Below the pieces are notes generated by a model. That model worked only from the letters and a program-made list of their open reading frames with translations, had not been told where the DNA came from and made no database searches. From the NCBI RefSeq assembly GCF_035712445.1, contig NZ_DASTAT010000017.1:1-64000 (forward strand): a stretch of 64,000 nt of DNA, given 5' to 3'. Both the position numbers and the translations under genes were made by a program. Below are positions 15,749 through 24,781 of the stretch, in pieces (position 1 is the stretch's first letter; every line of letters begins with the position of its first letter). Origin of the DNA: Oligoflexus sp. Its GTDB lineage: Bacteria > Bdellovibrionota_B > Oligoflexia > Oligoflexales > Oligoflexaceae.

Positions 15749-17031
15749 GATGGTTTCCTCGTACAGGTAATTACGGTACTCATGTATCTCTTCTCACTCA
15801 CGCGATAGTTTTCCAGAGTATCCACACTCGACGCCTGTTCGAGAAAGTCGTTATAAGCAGCAAGGCATGCAGAGGTCAGCTTCTCGGGGGTTGCGACGAT
15901 TCGGTTTGCTGTTGCTTTCTGTGAAGAGAGAAAACCCTGCCATCCTTTGGTTTCAAGGCGTTGAAGGCGGGCTTCGATCTCATTGATGACAGAATCCATT
16001 CGGTTTAGATAGTATTCACCGGTATCAGGGAATGGTTCTATTGCCACCAGCATCTGTTCTTTGAAGTTCTGAGCACTAATCAGATCGGCAGCAAGGATCT
16101 GTCTTGCGGCTTCAAACTGCTGATACACTGACAGGACCTTGTCACGATTGGGTTCAAACGCAGTCCAGGAGTACCAGTTCTCAAATTTGGCCGAAAGGCG
16201 ATTGGCACGCAGGATCGTATCGATCTTTCCGCCAAGCGTGGATAATTCATCAACGAGTCGGGCGCTGTAAGCATCTTCAATTTTGGCCCGGATCGCCGTG
16301 TACGTATAATTGATGAGATTCTGGCGGGCAGACTTCGCGGACATGATGTGCCTATAGATCAGGTTCACGTCTTCGGAAAAGACGATGAAGGCCGACTCAA
16401 TCTTTTTGACCGCCGGTGCAACATTCGCATCCTTACATTCATCGCCTACAAGCCACAGCGCCTCATCTTTGGTTCTGTTATAGCTTTCCGCGAGATCGCG
16501 CTGCACATTTTCGATGAATATGAGCAATTTGTACTCATTCTCGGAAAGTCTGGCTATGGCCTTGGCAGCCTCGTTATAGTCATGGTCCAGAATTTCCAGC
16601 TGGGATCGCATCGTGGATGCGGCACCCGCAGTCTGAATCGTCCTATACTTATTCGCAAGGTTCTTCACGACATCGAGTGACTGATTGTATTGTGTTTCGA
16701 GTGAAAGAAAATTCCGCCATATATTCAGGTCGGAACTTTTTAGGTCAAAATGCTCGATGTCTGCTGAGGCAGCGACAAGCAAGGGCACGTTTCCAGCCGG
16801 TCTGCGGAACTTGCCAATGAATGCCGACACCGCTTCAGACAGGAGACGTGTGCGTGACACACACTCAGCAATCCGTTTTATCTTCGGAAGGCACTCATCC
16901 CGCATCTTTTTGACAGCTGCATTTCCTGCTGACAGATCGCTTGGCATCGGGATTTTGCACTCGGGGATTTCAGGTTGTTGCGCAAAGCCAGGGGAACCCA
17001 AGAGGAAGGCTGAAAGTATAATTTTCTTCAT
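15745..17031 (-). CDS. Secreted helical protein, second gene of the toxin operon
   Basis: This 428-residue protein has a Sec signal peptide (MKKIILSAFLLGSPGFAQQ). The mature part is almost all helical and heptad-like, with a few cysteines (PECKIP, DECLPKIKRIAEC, GDECKD, TSACLAAY and one near the C-terminus). No family was recognised. It overlaps both neighbours by four bases (ATGA at each junction), so it is translated together with the toxin and the first secreted protein. In Myxococcus SitBAI loci a secreted helper gene precedes the lipoprotein toxin. This gene takes that position, but similarity to SitB is not claimed. Confidence 0.8.
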   Translation of the reverse strand: MKKIILSAFLLGSPGFAQQPEIPECKIPMPSDLSAGNAAVKKMRDECLPKIKRIAECVSRTRLLSEAVSAFIGKFRRPAGNVPLLVAASADIEHFDLKSSDLNIWRNFLSLETQYNQSLDVVKNLANKYRTIQTAGAASTMRSQLEILDHDYNEAAKAIARLSENEYKLLIFIENVQRDLAESYNRTKDEALWLVGDECKDANVAPAVKKIESAFIVFSEDVNLIYRHIMSAKSARQNLINYTYTAIRAKIEDAYSARLVDELSTLGGKIDTILRANRLSAKFENWYSWTAFEPNRDKVLSVYQQFEAARQILAADLISAQNFKEQMLVAIEPFPDTGEYYLNRMDSVINEIEARLQRLETKGWQGFLSSQKATANRIVATPEKLTSACLAAYNDFLEQASSVDTLENYRVSEKRYMSTVITCTRKPS

Positions 17032-18182
17032 TGTTTTGACTCCAGGACGGACTGTTTCAGGCCATCAAGATACTGTTTTCTCTCAGCGTCTTCTTTGGCA
17101 ACGACATCGCCCAACAGCTGATTGATTTCAACGAGTTTGTCATCGAACCAGCTGACCGCAAAGTCGTAGGCGAGTTTCACCGAACATGTTGACTTGAATC
17201 GATTGAAGACTGCAGGATTCATGCTTTCTGGTTTTGTCAAAGTCTTGATCGTTTGGACTGTATAGGTCTTGCAATCAAGATCGCCAGCAGTGATTTTAGG
17301 CGGAACAGCTTCGTTTGCTGATTCAGCGCATGTCCGTGAGGACTCCGCGTAGTCATAGCTGAAGGCATTCTTGAATTTCACCACAAGGTCATTGAAAACA
17401 TCATCATATCCTTCGAGATCCTTGTACTTCTCGATCAGACAGATGAAGGAAGCTTCCTGACGGAATGAGCCATAGAGATCCGCCTGCTTTGAAGGCAGTG
17501 AAACGGAGTTGATTGCAAGACTTCCGTATGTAGCATCGATGAAAGCGTCTATCTCTTCGGGAGTCTTGTAAAAGGAGCAGCTGTTGTGCAACTCTGCGTC
17601 GAATTCTTCGCTGCGGCACTTCTTGGGTGATTCTTTCCCGTGAGATTCTGCCCGGCAGGGCTTATAAACCTTGCCAAATTTCTCCATGGCACATGTGGCT
17701 GCAAACGGTTTCGCTGTGCACGAAAGCCCTCCATACCAACTCGAACCCATGGTGTTAACGTAAGAAAATTTGCAACTCCAAAAGGCGGTTTCACGCTTGT
17801 CGTTGCCTGGGTTCAAATCGGGAAGCGTGTTGCCAAGGATCTTTTGGATGTCCTCCGAACCCTGCACCGTGCTTCCGCCTTTGAGGCTCCACCAGGCAAT
17901 ACTCCATCCGCCGGAAGCCTGCTTGGTCAACTCCGCAGTGATTTTCCTACCACCCAAATCAGATCCTGGGCAGGAAAGATCGGCACCTTCTTCATAGCGA
18001 TCGAGTTCGCAGGCATTTGTCTGCTTTTCATAGTAAACCCAACCGCAAACGTCGCCGTCATATCGCTCCTCATAAAGCTCTACGCCGCATAAAGCATTGC
18101 GTTCGGTACGAAGATTAAGGGCGGCCAGTGCTGATGTGGAAACTGTTGCCAGCAGTATCGTGCATAATGAAACTCGAAGCAT
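17028..18182 (-). CDS. Secreted cysteine-rich protein, first gene of the toxin operon
   Basis: This 384-residue protein has a Sec signal peptide (MLRVSLCTILLATVSTSALA, cleavage after ALA). The mature part carries about 14 cysteines, including ALCG, VCGW, NACE, LSCPG and several CxxxxxC-type spacings, so it should be disulphide-bonded outside the cytoplasm. The first half is rich in Trp, Tyr and Gly (beta-like); the second half is helical. No family was recognised. A GGGAGA site precedes the ATG. It is the promoter-proximal gene of a coupled operon with the 428-residue protein, the toxin and the immunity gene. Confidence 0.8.
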   Translation of the reverse strand: MLRVSLCTILLATVSTSALAALNLRTERNALCGVELYEERYDGDVCGWVYYEKQTNACELDRYEEGADLSCPGSDLGGRKITAELTKQASGGWSIAWWSLKGGSTVQGSEDIQKILGNTLPDLNPGNDKRETAFWSCKFSYVNTMGSSWYGGLSCTAKPFAATCAMEKFGKVYKPCRAESHGKESPKKCRSEEFDAELHNSCSFYKTPEEIDAFIDATYGSLAINSVSLPSKQADLYGSFRQEASFICLIEKYKDLEGYDDVFNDLVVKFKNAFSYDYAESSRTCAESANEAVPPKITAGDLDCKTYTVQTIKTLTKPESMNPAVFNRFKSTCSVKLAYDFAVSWFDDKLVEINQLLGDVVAKEDAERKQYLDGLKQSVLESKQ

Positions 18183-18267
18183 GTGATGGAGTCTCCCGTA
18201 GAAAAACCGTTCTGGTTAACGTCGGAATACGAGACCCTGAAAGCGTTGGCAATTGCTTGCGGTCAGT

Positions 18268-18415
18268 GATTCAAAAATAGTTTTTTGAAAAATCATTTGA
18301 CGAGTAAACGCAATGCCTGTGGCAACAAAACCTTCAGTGATTCAAAGAGAGAGAAATTGATTCACGTTGAGCGCAAGTGGGGCAGAAGGCGCTATTTCTA
18401 CGGCCTCTGATTCAT
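18268..18415. promoter_or_regulatory. Four TGATTCA repeats in the divergent promoter region
   Basis: The 378-base region between the toxin operon and the TIGR02147-like regulator contains the heptamer TGATTCA at 18268-18274, 18339-18345, 18359-18365 and 18409-18415. All four are in the same orientation, and the first two share the longer context CAGTGATTCAAA. Their position between divergent genes makes them candidate binding sites for a regulator, most simply the adjacent one. Confidence 0.45.
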
Positions 18416-18560
18416 TTGAAAATAGCCGAAATCAGTTAAACAACGCGATGGACACGGGATTCGCAAAGAAAACTTTACCCATCGCGGGTCACAGGCGGTT
18501 TCCCGAAGACTGTGATCATGGTATCAAGTAACGGCAAATTATCAGTGGGAGTGTCTCATA

Positions 18561-19253
18561 ATGGCTTCGATATGCGATTATTTGCAATCGAGATTGAAAG
18601 ATTATATAGCCCAGAAGCATGAGAGCGTGCGTTGGTTTGTGACACACAGTGGTGTGAGCTACAGCACGATCTACCGGCTTTATAACGGTGAGCAAAAAAA
18701 ATTATCGTTTGCCAACGCAAAGGCGATTCTCAACTTCATTTCGCCTGCTGAAGCTGCCAGTATCCTTGCTGACTTTTATCCTGACGAAGCGAGTGGTCTC
18801 GGAACAGCGAAGGGTGCAGATGAGCTTGCGGCGATCCTTGCCGATGATCTTCCGCTTTACAAAGTGTTTGCATTTGCTGAGATGGCAGACATCGGACGGA
18901 ATGAGGTAAAAGAGGAGTTCGGGAGACAGGGTTTACTGCTGCTGGACAAGCTCGTCGATCTGGGCATCCTGATTGAAACCGGATCAGGGTTTAAAAGCAC
19001 CTTGGAAGGCCGCGCTCATCCGCCTGAAGAAGTGGTTAAGAAAACCGCTATACACCATTTCCATATGGTGGCGCTCAGTGAGCCAGGTTCGATCATCGAA
19101 GATATGCGCGAGGGCTTGAGTGATGAAGGTATACGCGATCTATATGAAGCTGTGGAAGAGCTACGCACTAAGGCTCTGAAAATTGCAGCTGAAAAGAAAG
19201 GCAATCGACTTGCCGTTTTGTCGGTAATCGCTGGGCCAGGGAGTGTGAAATGA
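18561..19253 (+). CDS. TIGR02147/DUF4423-like transcriptional regulator
   Basis: This 230-residue protein has an N-terminal HTH (SVRWFVTHSGVSYSTIYRLY). A winged-helix-like middle region (LLLLDKLVDLGILIETGSGF) and a C-terminal domain starting IHHFHMVALSEPG follow. The C-terminal layout of helix, LSDEGIRDLYEAVEELRTK and long final helix resembles the TIGR02147/DUF4423 regulators common in Bdellovibrionota and Fibrobacter; it is somewhat shorter than usual. A GGGAGTG site lies upstream. It is divergent from the toxin operon and overlaps the following secreted-protein gene by four bases (ATGA), so it likely controls one or both. Confidence 0.7.
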   Translation: MASICDYLQSRLKDYIAQKHESVRWFVTHSGVSYSTIYRLYNGEQKKLSFANAKAILNFISPAEAASILADFYPDEASGLGTAKGADELAAILADDLPLYKVFAFAEMADIGRNEVKEEFGRQGLLLLDKLVDLGILIETGSGFKSTLEGRAHPPEEVVKKTAIHHFHMVALSEPGSIIEDMREGLSDEGIRDLYEAVEELRTKALKIAAEKKGNRLAVLSVIAGPGSVK

Positions 19254-19723
19254 GGACTGTCATGAAATATATCACGAGTCTGTTGATCGGCTCATCCGTA
19301 GCTTTCGCAGGTGGAAGCCAAGGCGGTGGGACGCCACCTGCACGCGAGCAGCTTGAATTGCTGCTGAATACCGACAGGGAATTCAGCAATCTGGACGGCG
19401 GCCTCTTCGACAATGGCGCTGGAGATATTGGACTTCTGACACGCGGCAAGCTGCAGCCTCAGATGCTGGTGAGTGGTGGTTCCTCCGGTGGCGGGACTCC
19501 TCCACTGGATGGAATGCTTGGCGGTGGCAGCGGGGGTGGAATTCCTCCTGCCCTCAGATTATCCAGTAATGATGTCAATATCCTGCGCGACCGCGTCAAA
19601 CCCATCGATGCCGTTGGCTCTCTGGGCCAAAACCTGTCATTCGATGTACTGGCAGGCGAAACGCTGGACTCCGTGGTTCTGAAAGATCGACGGGAAATAG
19701 CCCGGGCGGCTGTGAAGCAGTAA
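19250..19723 (+). CDS. Secreted Gly/Pro-repeat protein coupled to the regulator
   Basis: This 157-residue protein has a signal peptide ending SSVAFAGG. The mature chain carries three imperfect copies of a GG-S/G-x-GGG-T/I-PP motif: GGSQGGGTPPA right after the cleavage site, GGSSGGGTPPL near residue 78, and GGGSGGGIPPAL near residue 93. The rest is soluble and charged. The start overlaps the regulator stop (ATGA); an internal ATG at 19262 with GAGGA upstream is the alternative start. A strong terminator follows. Regulator plus small exported protein suggests a sensor or surface peptide under its own control. Function unknown. Confidence 0.7.
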   Translation: MRTVMKYITSLLIGSSVAFAGGSQGGGTPPAREQLELLLNTDREFSNLDGGLFDNGAGDIGLLTRGKLQPQMLVSGGSSGGGTPPLDGMLGGGSGGGIPPALRLSSNDVNILRDRVKPIDAVGSLGQNLSFDVLAGETLDSVVLKDRREIARAAVKQ

Positions 19724-19746
19724 AAATTCTGTTTGCCAATCAATTG

Positions 19747-19773
19747 AAGGCGGGGGCTGGCTCCCGCCTTTTT
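19747..19773 (+). terminator. Rho-independent terminator after the Gly-repeat protein
   Basis: The arms are GGCGGG (19749-19754) and CCCGCC (19763-19768), flanked by AA/TT pairing, with an eight-base loop and a T5 tract. It ends the regulator/secreted-protein operon. Confidence 0.85.
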
Positions 19774-19813
19774 ATTTGCCATGGATCAGCTAACAAGTAT
19801 TTTGTGAATCGTT

Positions 19814-21925
19814 TCAGAACTCGTTTAATATGTAGCCGTCGTTATTTACACCCTTTGTGTCTTCAGTGCCACCCCAAAAGATTAACGCTGTTCCGGTACT
19901 GACAATTGTCTGATAGGCGGGTTTCCAAGAAAGATTAATTGATGCTGAGGCCCAAGAGTTGGAAGAGAAATTAAATACTGACCCAGTATTTTGCCAGGCC
20001 GACGTAATCCCACCCCAAATTTGCAGATTTGCCCCGTCCCACACATAACTGTAATACTGTCGGTTTTCTGTCGAAGGGGAAGAAGTCAAGGTTCGCCATT
20101 GATTTGTTGTAGGATTGTACGCATAAGCATCAAATTTCCGAACGTAACTTCCATCCATTCCACCCCAAACAATCATTTCTGTTCCAGTCCATACGACCGC
20201 AGGTTCGGTTCGAGCGCTTGGTCCATTCGTCATCGACAATGAACTCCATGTATCCAAACTGGGATCGTAAATCCCCCCGTCACCAAAAGGACTATTTTCA
20301 CTTGCACATCCGCCAAAGACAATCATTTTAGATCCCGTCCATACCATTCCATGTCTATTCCGAGCGCTAGGTGCATTCGTTGTCGAAATGCTTGTCCATG
20401 ACCCATTCTCAGGATCATAAATCGATCCGGTATTCAGACTTCCTGTGCTACTATTGTAGCCTCCCCAAATGATCATCTTGTTCCCAGTCCAGATTGCTTT
20501 GTGCTGCCATCGCGGTGTTGGACTGCCAGATGCGCTGATAAGGCTCCAAGTTCCTGCCGAAGGACTATAGATGCCGCCGTCGCCCAAATCATCAGAGGTG
20601 GTAGTGGTTCCTCCCCAAATGATCATTTGAGAACCTGTCCACACCGCCGAGTGACGTTCCCTTGCTGACGGTGCCCCACTACGTGATACGGATTGCCAGC
20701 AATTCAATTCAGCAGATTTACTTTCAATTGGACTTTCAAAGCCATCCTTGTCCTTAAACTTCACGTAAAACGTTTTTGAGCCGCAACTGGAATAATTTGC
20801 TGGAACTGAAATCTGCTTTTGAGCAGCAATCGCCTCCCATGAAGCTCCTGAAAATGTTGAAGAAGTAGAAACCATCATGGCAGTTGCATTGGTTGGTAGG
20901 GCTATAGCCGATAGAGTGAATGTGCTGTTTGGAGGTACTACCGATGCGACTGAATATGAAGGACTGAAAAGTGTGGTGCCGTCAGAGAATATGTCTATGG
21001 TTACGGTATCACTGTAAGGGGAGCTTTCAAGGCCATTAGCATTCGCAAATTTAACATACAGCTTTTTTTCACCTTGGCTGTCGAATGTATATTGCATGGA
21101 ACTTTTTACTGGTTTCCACGAAGCCCCTTCAAAGGTATTTGATTCCGAATATTTCATTAGCACTGCGTCTTCTGTCGCACCAACTACTATACTAACGGTT
21201 CTGGAGTTCGCTATGGCCGCACCATTTTCAATTACAATGAGACCTTCCGCGCCGGTTGATATCACCAGAGTGATATCATCCAACTTTGTTTCAGACGATT
21301 CTGTCACATCAATTTCTTCAACCTGCCCTCTGTGGTAGCCATCTTTTTCAAAATAGAGATTGTGCGTCCCAACCGGAACTGCGCTGAAGGCAAACCGCCC
21401 CCCTGAATCTGTTTTGGCTATATAGTCGGTGCCGGGAATGTAAACGTCAATGCCAGCATGGTCGGTCTGTTCATTAAGGAGTGCGCGTCCCGTGATTACG
21501 CCAACCTTTGGCAAATCAATTTTTCCGCCATCAGTTTTTACTCCATTCAATATTTTGGATTTTTTAACCCGAATGCCACGATCTTTTTCTTTTTTATCGA
21601 GCGAAAGGCTGGCATCGGAACCATTTCCTGTGATGATAATGTCAAGCTGCCCAGCTGGGATATTGTTGATGACAAAGGACCCTTCGGTCGTCTGTTCGAC
21701 TCGTAACACACCCTCGTATCCAACCACATATCCACCCACAGAGCAACTGTCTATGGTATCGGGCAAGGTAAAAGCAAACTGTCCCGCAGCGGCAGGGACA
21801 GTAGGAACATCTATCGGAGCCGAGCAAGATCCTGTTTCGGTAGAACCTTCAACGGAGCCAGATTTTGATCCACTTCCACACGAATTCAATGAGAGACTGA
21901 GTATTAATATGAACGCATTACGCAT
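19814..21925 (-). CDS. Large lipoprotein with Kelch-type repeats
   Basis: The ATG at 21925, with AGAGG upstream, gives MRNAFILILSLSLNSCGSGS, a lipoprotein signal with the cysteine at residue 15. The upstream open frame to 22135 is rejected. The mature about 690 residues hold, in order, a carboxypeptidase-regulatory/PEGA-like beta domain (SGGRFAFSAVPVGTHNLYF) and two Ig-like segments with TFEGASWKPV / TFSGASWEAI repeats. Then come at least five Kelch-like repeats built on R-x-x-H-x-A-V-W-T-G-x-x-M-I-I-W-GG. The C-terminal part should form a beta-propeller. The architecture suggests a surface-exposed binding protein. It is convergent with the operon at 18,561-19,723. Confidence 0.8.
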   Translation of the reverse strand: MRNAFILILSLSLNSCGSGSKSGSVEGSTETGSCSAPIDVPTVPAAAGQFAFTLPDTIDSCSVGGYVVGYEGVLRVEQTTEGSFVINNIPAGQLDIIITGNGSDASLSLDKKEKDRGIRVKKSKILNGVKTDGGKIDLPKVGVITGRALLNEQTDHAGIDVYIPGTDYIAKTDSGGRFAFSAVPVGTHNLYFEKDGYHRGQVEEIDVTESSETKLDDITLVISTGAEGLIVIENGAAIANSRTVSIVVGATEDAVLMKYSESNTFEGASWKPVKSSMQYTFDSQGEKKLYVKFANANGLESSPYSDTVTIDIFSDGTTLFSPSYSVASVVPPNSTFTLSAIALPTNATAMMVSTSSTFSGASWEAIAAQKQISVPANYSSCGSKTFYVKFKDKDGFESPIESKSAELNCWQSVSRSGAPSARERHSAVWTGSQMIIWGGTTTTSDDLGDGGIYSPSAGTWSLISASGSPTPRWQHKAIWTGNKMIIWGGYNSSTGSLNTGSIYDPENGSWTSISTTNAPSARNRHGMVWTGSKMIVFGGCASENSPFGDGGIYDPSLDTWSSLSMTNGPSARTEPAVVWTGTEMIVWGGMDGSYVRKFDAYAYNPTTNQWRTLTSSPSTENRQYYSYVWDGANLQIWGGITSAWQNTGSVFNFSSNSWASASINLSWKPAYQTIVSTGTALIFWGGTEDTKGVNNDGYILNEF

Positions 21926-22203
21926 TGGCTTTTTACCTCTGCGATCAAAATCGGTGAAATTTCCGAGAAGTTTAGTCGGGTATTGGTTAAGAATTTCTGG
22001 TTGGAGAACAACTAAAAACATAAATAATATTATGATATTAATTAGTTTCTTTAGAAAGGCTTTAATGATTTTAAGCTTGCTCATCAAATAATGCTCGCAA
22101 CCTGCTGGCGGTACTTTGGTAGCCGATGTCTGCAAGTGATGCGTGCACCTTAACGTTCAATTTTGAGGTCGTTGGTTTTCGGACAGCGGGTATCGGGAAA
22201 CCG

Positions 22204-23334
22204 TTAGGCGGTTTGCTCCAAATCTTCGTCACTTTCCTGATTTGGGTCGTAGTCTGCCTCAAAGCCTCGCTCTTCAATCAGTTTTGTTTCGTGGAACTCA
22301 ATCGCTTGAGGCTCTGCGTGGTATTCGACCTTGCCATGATTCTCCTCAACGAACTTATGGATCATCTCCAGATCAACTCTGAAATATTCCTTCCTGAGGT
22401 TGACCTTGTTCACCCGTGATCCATGCATGAGCCGGTGAAGGTCGCTTTCGAGCTTTGGCGCATCATCACAGGAAATCATCATGTGGACATCGAATGGGAA
22501 TGGAACTGAGGCATCCCCGAGTTCATGGACACGATCATATGGTTCAAGCCTTCTGGTCATACCCACCTTGTAGATGCCTTCACCAAATGAACCGACATTG
22601 GATATGACATAGACATGACCGGCGCGAGTAAGTTCTGCCTGAGACTTTGCCCTCTCGCTCCTTTCCTGTGCTTGAAGCAGTTGCTGCTTCAGTTCTTCAA
22701 TTTGCAGTGCCGAGGCCGCAGTCTCCTTCTTCAGAAGGATTCGTTCAAGCTCCAGTCTGATCTTCTCTTCTTCCTGGGCCAGACGCTCCAGTTCTTTCTG
22801 ACGCTCGCGTTCAGCCCGGATTTCTTCCCTCATCCGCTCTTTGATCAAAGCCTGCTCTTGGCGAAGGCGCTCCCGCTCCATAGCTTCGGCGTGAGCGGTC
22901 TTTAGTCGTTCAGACCATTTCAACTGCATATCATTGTCAAATGCTGGCAGGACACTCTTGCAATAGTCGAAAATCCGTTCAATCTGCCGCCGCGAGGATT
23001 CCAAGGTCGCCACTGTTACAGCTTTGACGATGCGCTCACAAATGTCATCTGAAAACTTGACCAGTACAGACCGCAGAGCATCGGATGCTGCTGTTGCCCG
23101 AGCATCAGACGAAGTAAGCTCCACGACTCGCTTATGAAGACGTTGGTTGTCTTGCTCCAAATAGATCTTCTGGCGTTCCAGTTCATTGACCCTATCCGTA
23201 ACAGATTGCACACGTTCTTCGGTAGACGAAACCAGCTTCTGGGATGCTTCAATACTCCGGTTCTGCTCAGCTATAAGCGCCTGTAATCGAGCAATCTCAG
23301 CTTCCAGTTCCTTGATTTTTTTTCCACCAAACAT
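22204..23334 (-). CDS. DUF4041/GIY-YIG (T5orf172) protein with long coiled coil
   Basis: This 376-residue protein starts with a long coiled coil (about residues 5-75) and a DUF4041-like helical block (about 80-130). A very charged coiled coil rich in E/R/Q runs to about 240. The C-terminal domain begins AGHVYVISNVGSFGEGIYKV with GMTRR following, the degenerate GIY-YIG core of the T5orf172 family. The catalytic Glu is in ESDLHRLMHG and is followed by KEYFRV. A GGAGA site precedes the ATG. It is divergent from the Mrr-N-like gene at 23,487. DUF4041/GIY-YIG proteins are common in phage and defence islands. Confidence 0.8.
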   Translation of the reverse strand: MFGGKKIKELEAEIARLQALIAEQNRSIEASQKLVSSTEERVQSVTDRVNELERQKIYLEQDNQRLHKRVVELTSSDARATAASDALRSVLVKFSDDICERIVKAVTVATLESSRRQIERIFDYCKSVLPAFDNDMQLKWSERLKTAHAEAMERERLRQEQALIKERMREEIRAERERQKELERLAQEEEKIRLELERILLKKETAASALQIEELKQQLLQAQERSERAKSQAELTRAGHVYVISNVGSFGEGIYKVGMTRRLEPYDRVHELGDASVPFPFDVHMMISCDDAPKLESDLHRLMHGSRVNKVNLRKEYFRVDLEMIHKFVEENHGKVEYHAEPQAIEFHETKLIEERGFEADYDPNQESDEDLEQTA

Positions 23335-23486
23335 GCTTGTCTCCAGAGAAGATCGTGGCGATCCAATCGGTCATAACCAAGGAAATTATTAGATCGAAGT
23401 CACATTCAAAGCAGTTTGCTCTAAAGATACAGCACCTTCTGCCGAATTCTTTAGAGTCTGTGAATCGCCAATGGAGACAATAAGAA

Positions 23487-24569
23487 ATGGCAAAATACGA
23501 GCGAATCCTTACCAATAAGGCAACCGGCGAGAAGGCGCTTGTAAAGAGCAATGATCCTTACCTCCTGGAGCAAAAAATTGAAAAGCAGGTTGCGAGATGG
23601 CAACGTGAAGCAGACAAACGCCACGCAGAAAACCTGAAGGCAGAAAAAGGTGATGACGCTGTTCAGCAGACTGAGGAAGCCAAAACACGCAATGCCAGCT
23701 ACGGCAAGATATTGGCCGCCACACTCTCGAAGAATGACCGCATCGATTGGAACGAATTGAAATCGAATGCGGAATTTCATGCATATCATCCAGAACCTGC
23801 TCCTGTAAAAGAAGACTTCTTCATGAAAGTGCCTAAGAAGTCTTTTCTTGAGGTGATTTTTACATTCTTGCGAAAAAGCCGCGAGCAGGCTGAAGCAGAG
23901 GCCCTTGGTGAGTATGAGACGGCTTGCAAAACATATGCTCAGCAAGAGGAGAAAAACCGAAAAGAATATGAAGACGCAAGATCTTTATTCCAGAAAAAGC
24001 AGCGCGACCACAATGTGAAGGTTGACTCACTCAGAGATACATTCGAGCAGGGTGACAAGGACGCGATTGAGGATTACTTGAATATGGTTCTGGAACGGTC
24101 GGAATATCCCGAAGACATTTCCTTGGACCATGAGATCAGTTTTGATAAATCGGCTCGTTTGGTCCGAATTGATACCCAATTGCCAGCATTCGACGACATC
24201 TCTTTTGTTTCCGAAGTGAAGTATGTGGCCTCCAAAGATACATTCCAAACGAAGTACCTTGGCAAAACCGAGGCCAAATCTATATACACCGCCATGCTTT
24301 ACCAGATCGCCATCCGCACGCTCCATGAAATATTCGAGGCGGAATATACCGGTCATGTCCATTTTATAGAGTTCAATGGCTTCGTTTCGGGGATAGATCC
24401 CAAACGAGGAACTGAAGTGCAGACTTCGGTGCTGAAACTGAAAGCCGATCGAGACACGTTTATGCAGATCAACCTCGCCCGTGTGGATGCTGAAGCCTGT
24501 GCTTCTGGGTTTGGTGGAAAATTGGAAAAGATTGCGTTTGACCTAAGCAGCATCAAGAAAAGCGCCTGA
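23487..24569 (+). CDS. Protein resembling the N-terminal region of Mrr-type restriction proteins
   Basis: In this 360-residue protein the first 190 residues are charged and coiled-coil-like. Residues 200-345 follow a pattern I associate with the part preceding the nuclease domain in some Mrr-type proteins: ISLDHEISFDKSARLVRID, a V-K-Y-V-x-S-K-D-x-F stretch, MLYQIAIRTLHEIFEAE, FIEFNGFV, and a terminal NLARVDAEACASGF. It stops where the Mrr catalytic domain would begin, so the nuclease part is absent here. The divergent GIY-YIG gene could supply nuclease activity. GGAG lies about 11 bases before the ATG. Confidence 0.6.
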   Translation: MAKYERILTNKATGEKALVKSNDPYLLEQKIEKQVARWQREADKRHAENLKAEKGDDAVQQTEEAKTRNASYGKILAATLSKNDRIDWNELKSNAEFHAYHPEPAPVKEDFFMKVPKKSFLEVIFTFLRKSREQAEAEALGEYETACKTYAQQEEKNRKEYEDARSLFQKKQRDHNVKVDSLRDTFEQGDKDAIEDYLNMVLERSEYPEDISLDHEISFDKSARLVRIDTQLPAFDDISFVSEVKYVASKDTFQTKYLGKTEAKSIYTAMLYQIAIRTLHEIFEAEYTGHVHFIEFNGFVSGIDPKRGTEVQTSVLKLKADRDTFMQINLARVDAEACASGFGGKLEKIAFDLSSIKKSA

Positions 24570-24781
24570 GTCGGGCTGGGTCAGCCCTCAGGTTTCGAGA
24601 TATGCCATCTCGACGAAATCGACCGAGCCTGCTGCATTTACCCACCAGCCGCACCATCGCAGAGATTTATTTCCTGTCGAAAGCTACGCCTCAAAGTCGT
24701 CCGGGAATCCAGCGACGATTTTGGAGGCATGCACGTGGTTTTTCGATTGTGAGCAAATCCTATTTGATGGAATGCATGGTC

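Noticed and set aside
21926..22135. N-terminal extension of the Kelch lipoprotein
   Set aside because: The ATG at 21925 has a ribosome binding site and begins a clean lipoprotein signal peptide; the extension would bury it inside the chain.
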